Part shown: piece after piece, positions 42,411-42,756 of the stretch
Numbering within the stretch: position 1 is the first letter of the stretch
Layout of the letters: each line of letters starts with the position of its first letter
Assembly (NCBI GenBank): GCA_028716785.1
Contig: JAQUPD010000018.1
Location: 1 to 42,756 of the forward strand
DNA: 42,756 nucleotides
Direction: 5' to 3'
Source: Fidelibacterota bacterium
Lineage (GTDB): Bacteria > Fidelibacterota > Fidelibacteria > Fidelibacterales > Fidelibacteraceae
The notes under the pieces: generated by a model
The model's input: only the letters and a program-made list of their open reading frames with translations
Told to the model about the DNA's origin: nothing
Database searches by the model: none
Translations under genes and position numbers: made by a program

Positions 42411-42756
42411 GCGCCGCTACATTAAAAGGTTCCTACCAATACGACGATAGTAGGAAAACAGTCATACAGAATTTCACCAAAAAAAACAATCATATTTTAG
42501 GGGATATATTATATAGGGGCGTTAAAAAGATACGTATCAAATTCTTTTTAATTTAATAAATAAAAATGGCTAACATAAATCCATATAAACATAAAAGAAT
42601 TAAAATAGTATTCAATACGATAATCGCTCAATAATTATACACTTTGCCCTTCATGTAGAAAGTTTCCCACTTTTCTTTTTTTAACAAAACGTATAATAGT
42701 TATTTATTGGTTTGGGAGAGTTCTGTTTACATTTTCGTCAAACAAAATTCTCACAG
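42411..42756. other. AT-rich end region, no gene seen
   Basis: About 0.35 kb beyond the fructokinase remnant. It is very AT-rich with several short A/T runs. I see no open frame with a ribosome-binding site and no RNA gene. It may contain what is left of the kinase N-terminus or its promoter, but I could not recognise either. Confidence 0.4.

Overview
The window is AT-rich chromosomal DNA from a Gram-negative (diderm) bacterium. It encodes TonB-dependent outer-membrane receptors, lipoproteins with lipoboxes, an outer-membrane barrel protein and an S46 dipeptidyl-peptidase. S46 and secreted S9 peptidases, CarboxypepD_reg-type receptors and a BtuG-like beta-propeller lipoprotein point to the FCB superphylum (relatives of Bacteroidota, Marinimicrobia, Cloacimonadota, Calditrichota). 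I cannot fix the phylum from this window. No rRNA, tRNA, CRISPR array or intact mobile element was seen.

Region 1 (1-1838): a Ca2+/Na+ antiporter gene, then about 0.65 kb with no convincing gene but with two strong hairpins.

Region 2 (1775-15694, plus strand): a long, tightly packed gene run that I read as a cobamide (vitamin B12) and alpha-ribazole uptake and salvage locus. A sigma70-type promoter with a TTGT-N4-ACAA operator at the start site is followed by a secreted metallophosphoesterase, a GntR/UTRA regulator, a PurM-like protein resembling alpha-ribazole kinase CblS, an ADP-ribosylglycohydrolase-family enzyme, two BtuB-like receptors and a BtuG-like propeller lipoprotein. A strong terminator comes next. 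Then follow S-adenosylhomocysteine hydrolase, a concentrative nucleoside transporter with altered substrate-site residues, an adenosine-deaminase remnant, an EamA permease and a BtuF-like binding lipoprotein. No BtuCD and no cobalamin riboswitch are visible.

Region 3 (15745-22581, minus strand): a six-gene operon I cannot match to a described system. In transcription order it encodes a PqqD-like peptide chaperone, an ATP-grasp ligase, a fold-III PLP decarboxylase-like enzyme, a urea-transporter/M23-peptidase fusion, a TPR outer-membrane barrel protein and a secreted TPR protein.

Region 4 (22729-32834, minus strand): a housekeeping run in the order rho, an orphan Cas6b-like gene, a UbiA-type prenyltransferase, dnaE, dtd, radC, a TPR protein, a HAD phosphatase and a degenerate CPBP-family membrane protein. 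Promoters are visible before rho and after radC.

Region 5 (33352-42756): a carotenoid-biosynthesis membrane protein, a 43-residue membrane peptide with a strong ribosome-binding site, a UDP-glucuronate epimerase-type enzyme, a prolyl-oligopeptidase lipoprotein, a polyprenyl diphosphate synthase and an S46 dipeptidyl-peptidase with an unusual specificity residue. At the end lie the wrecks of a fructokinase and a sucrose-phosphate-synthase-type gene joined by a deletion.
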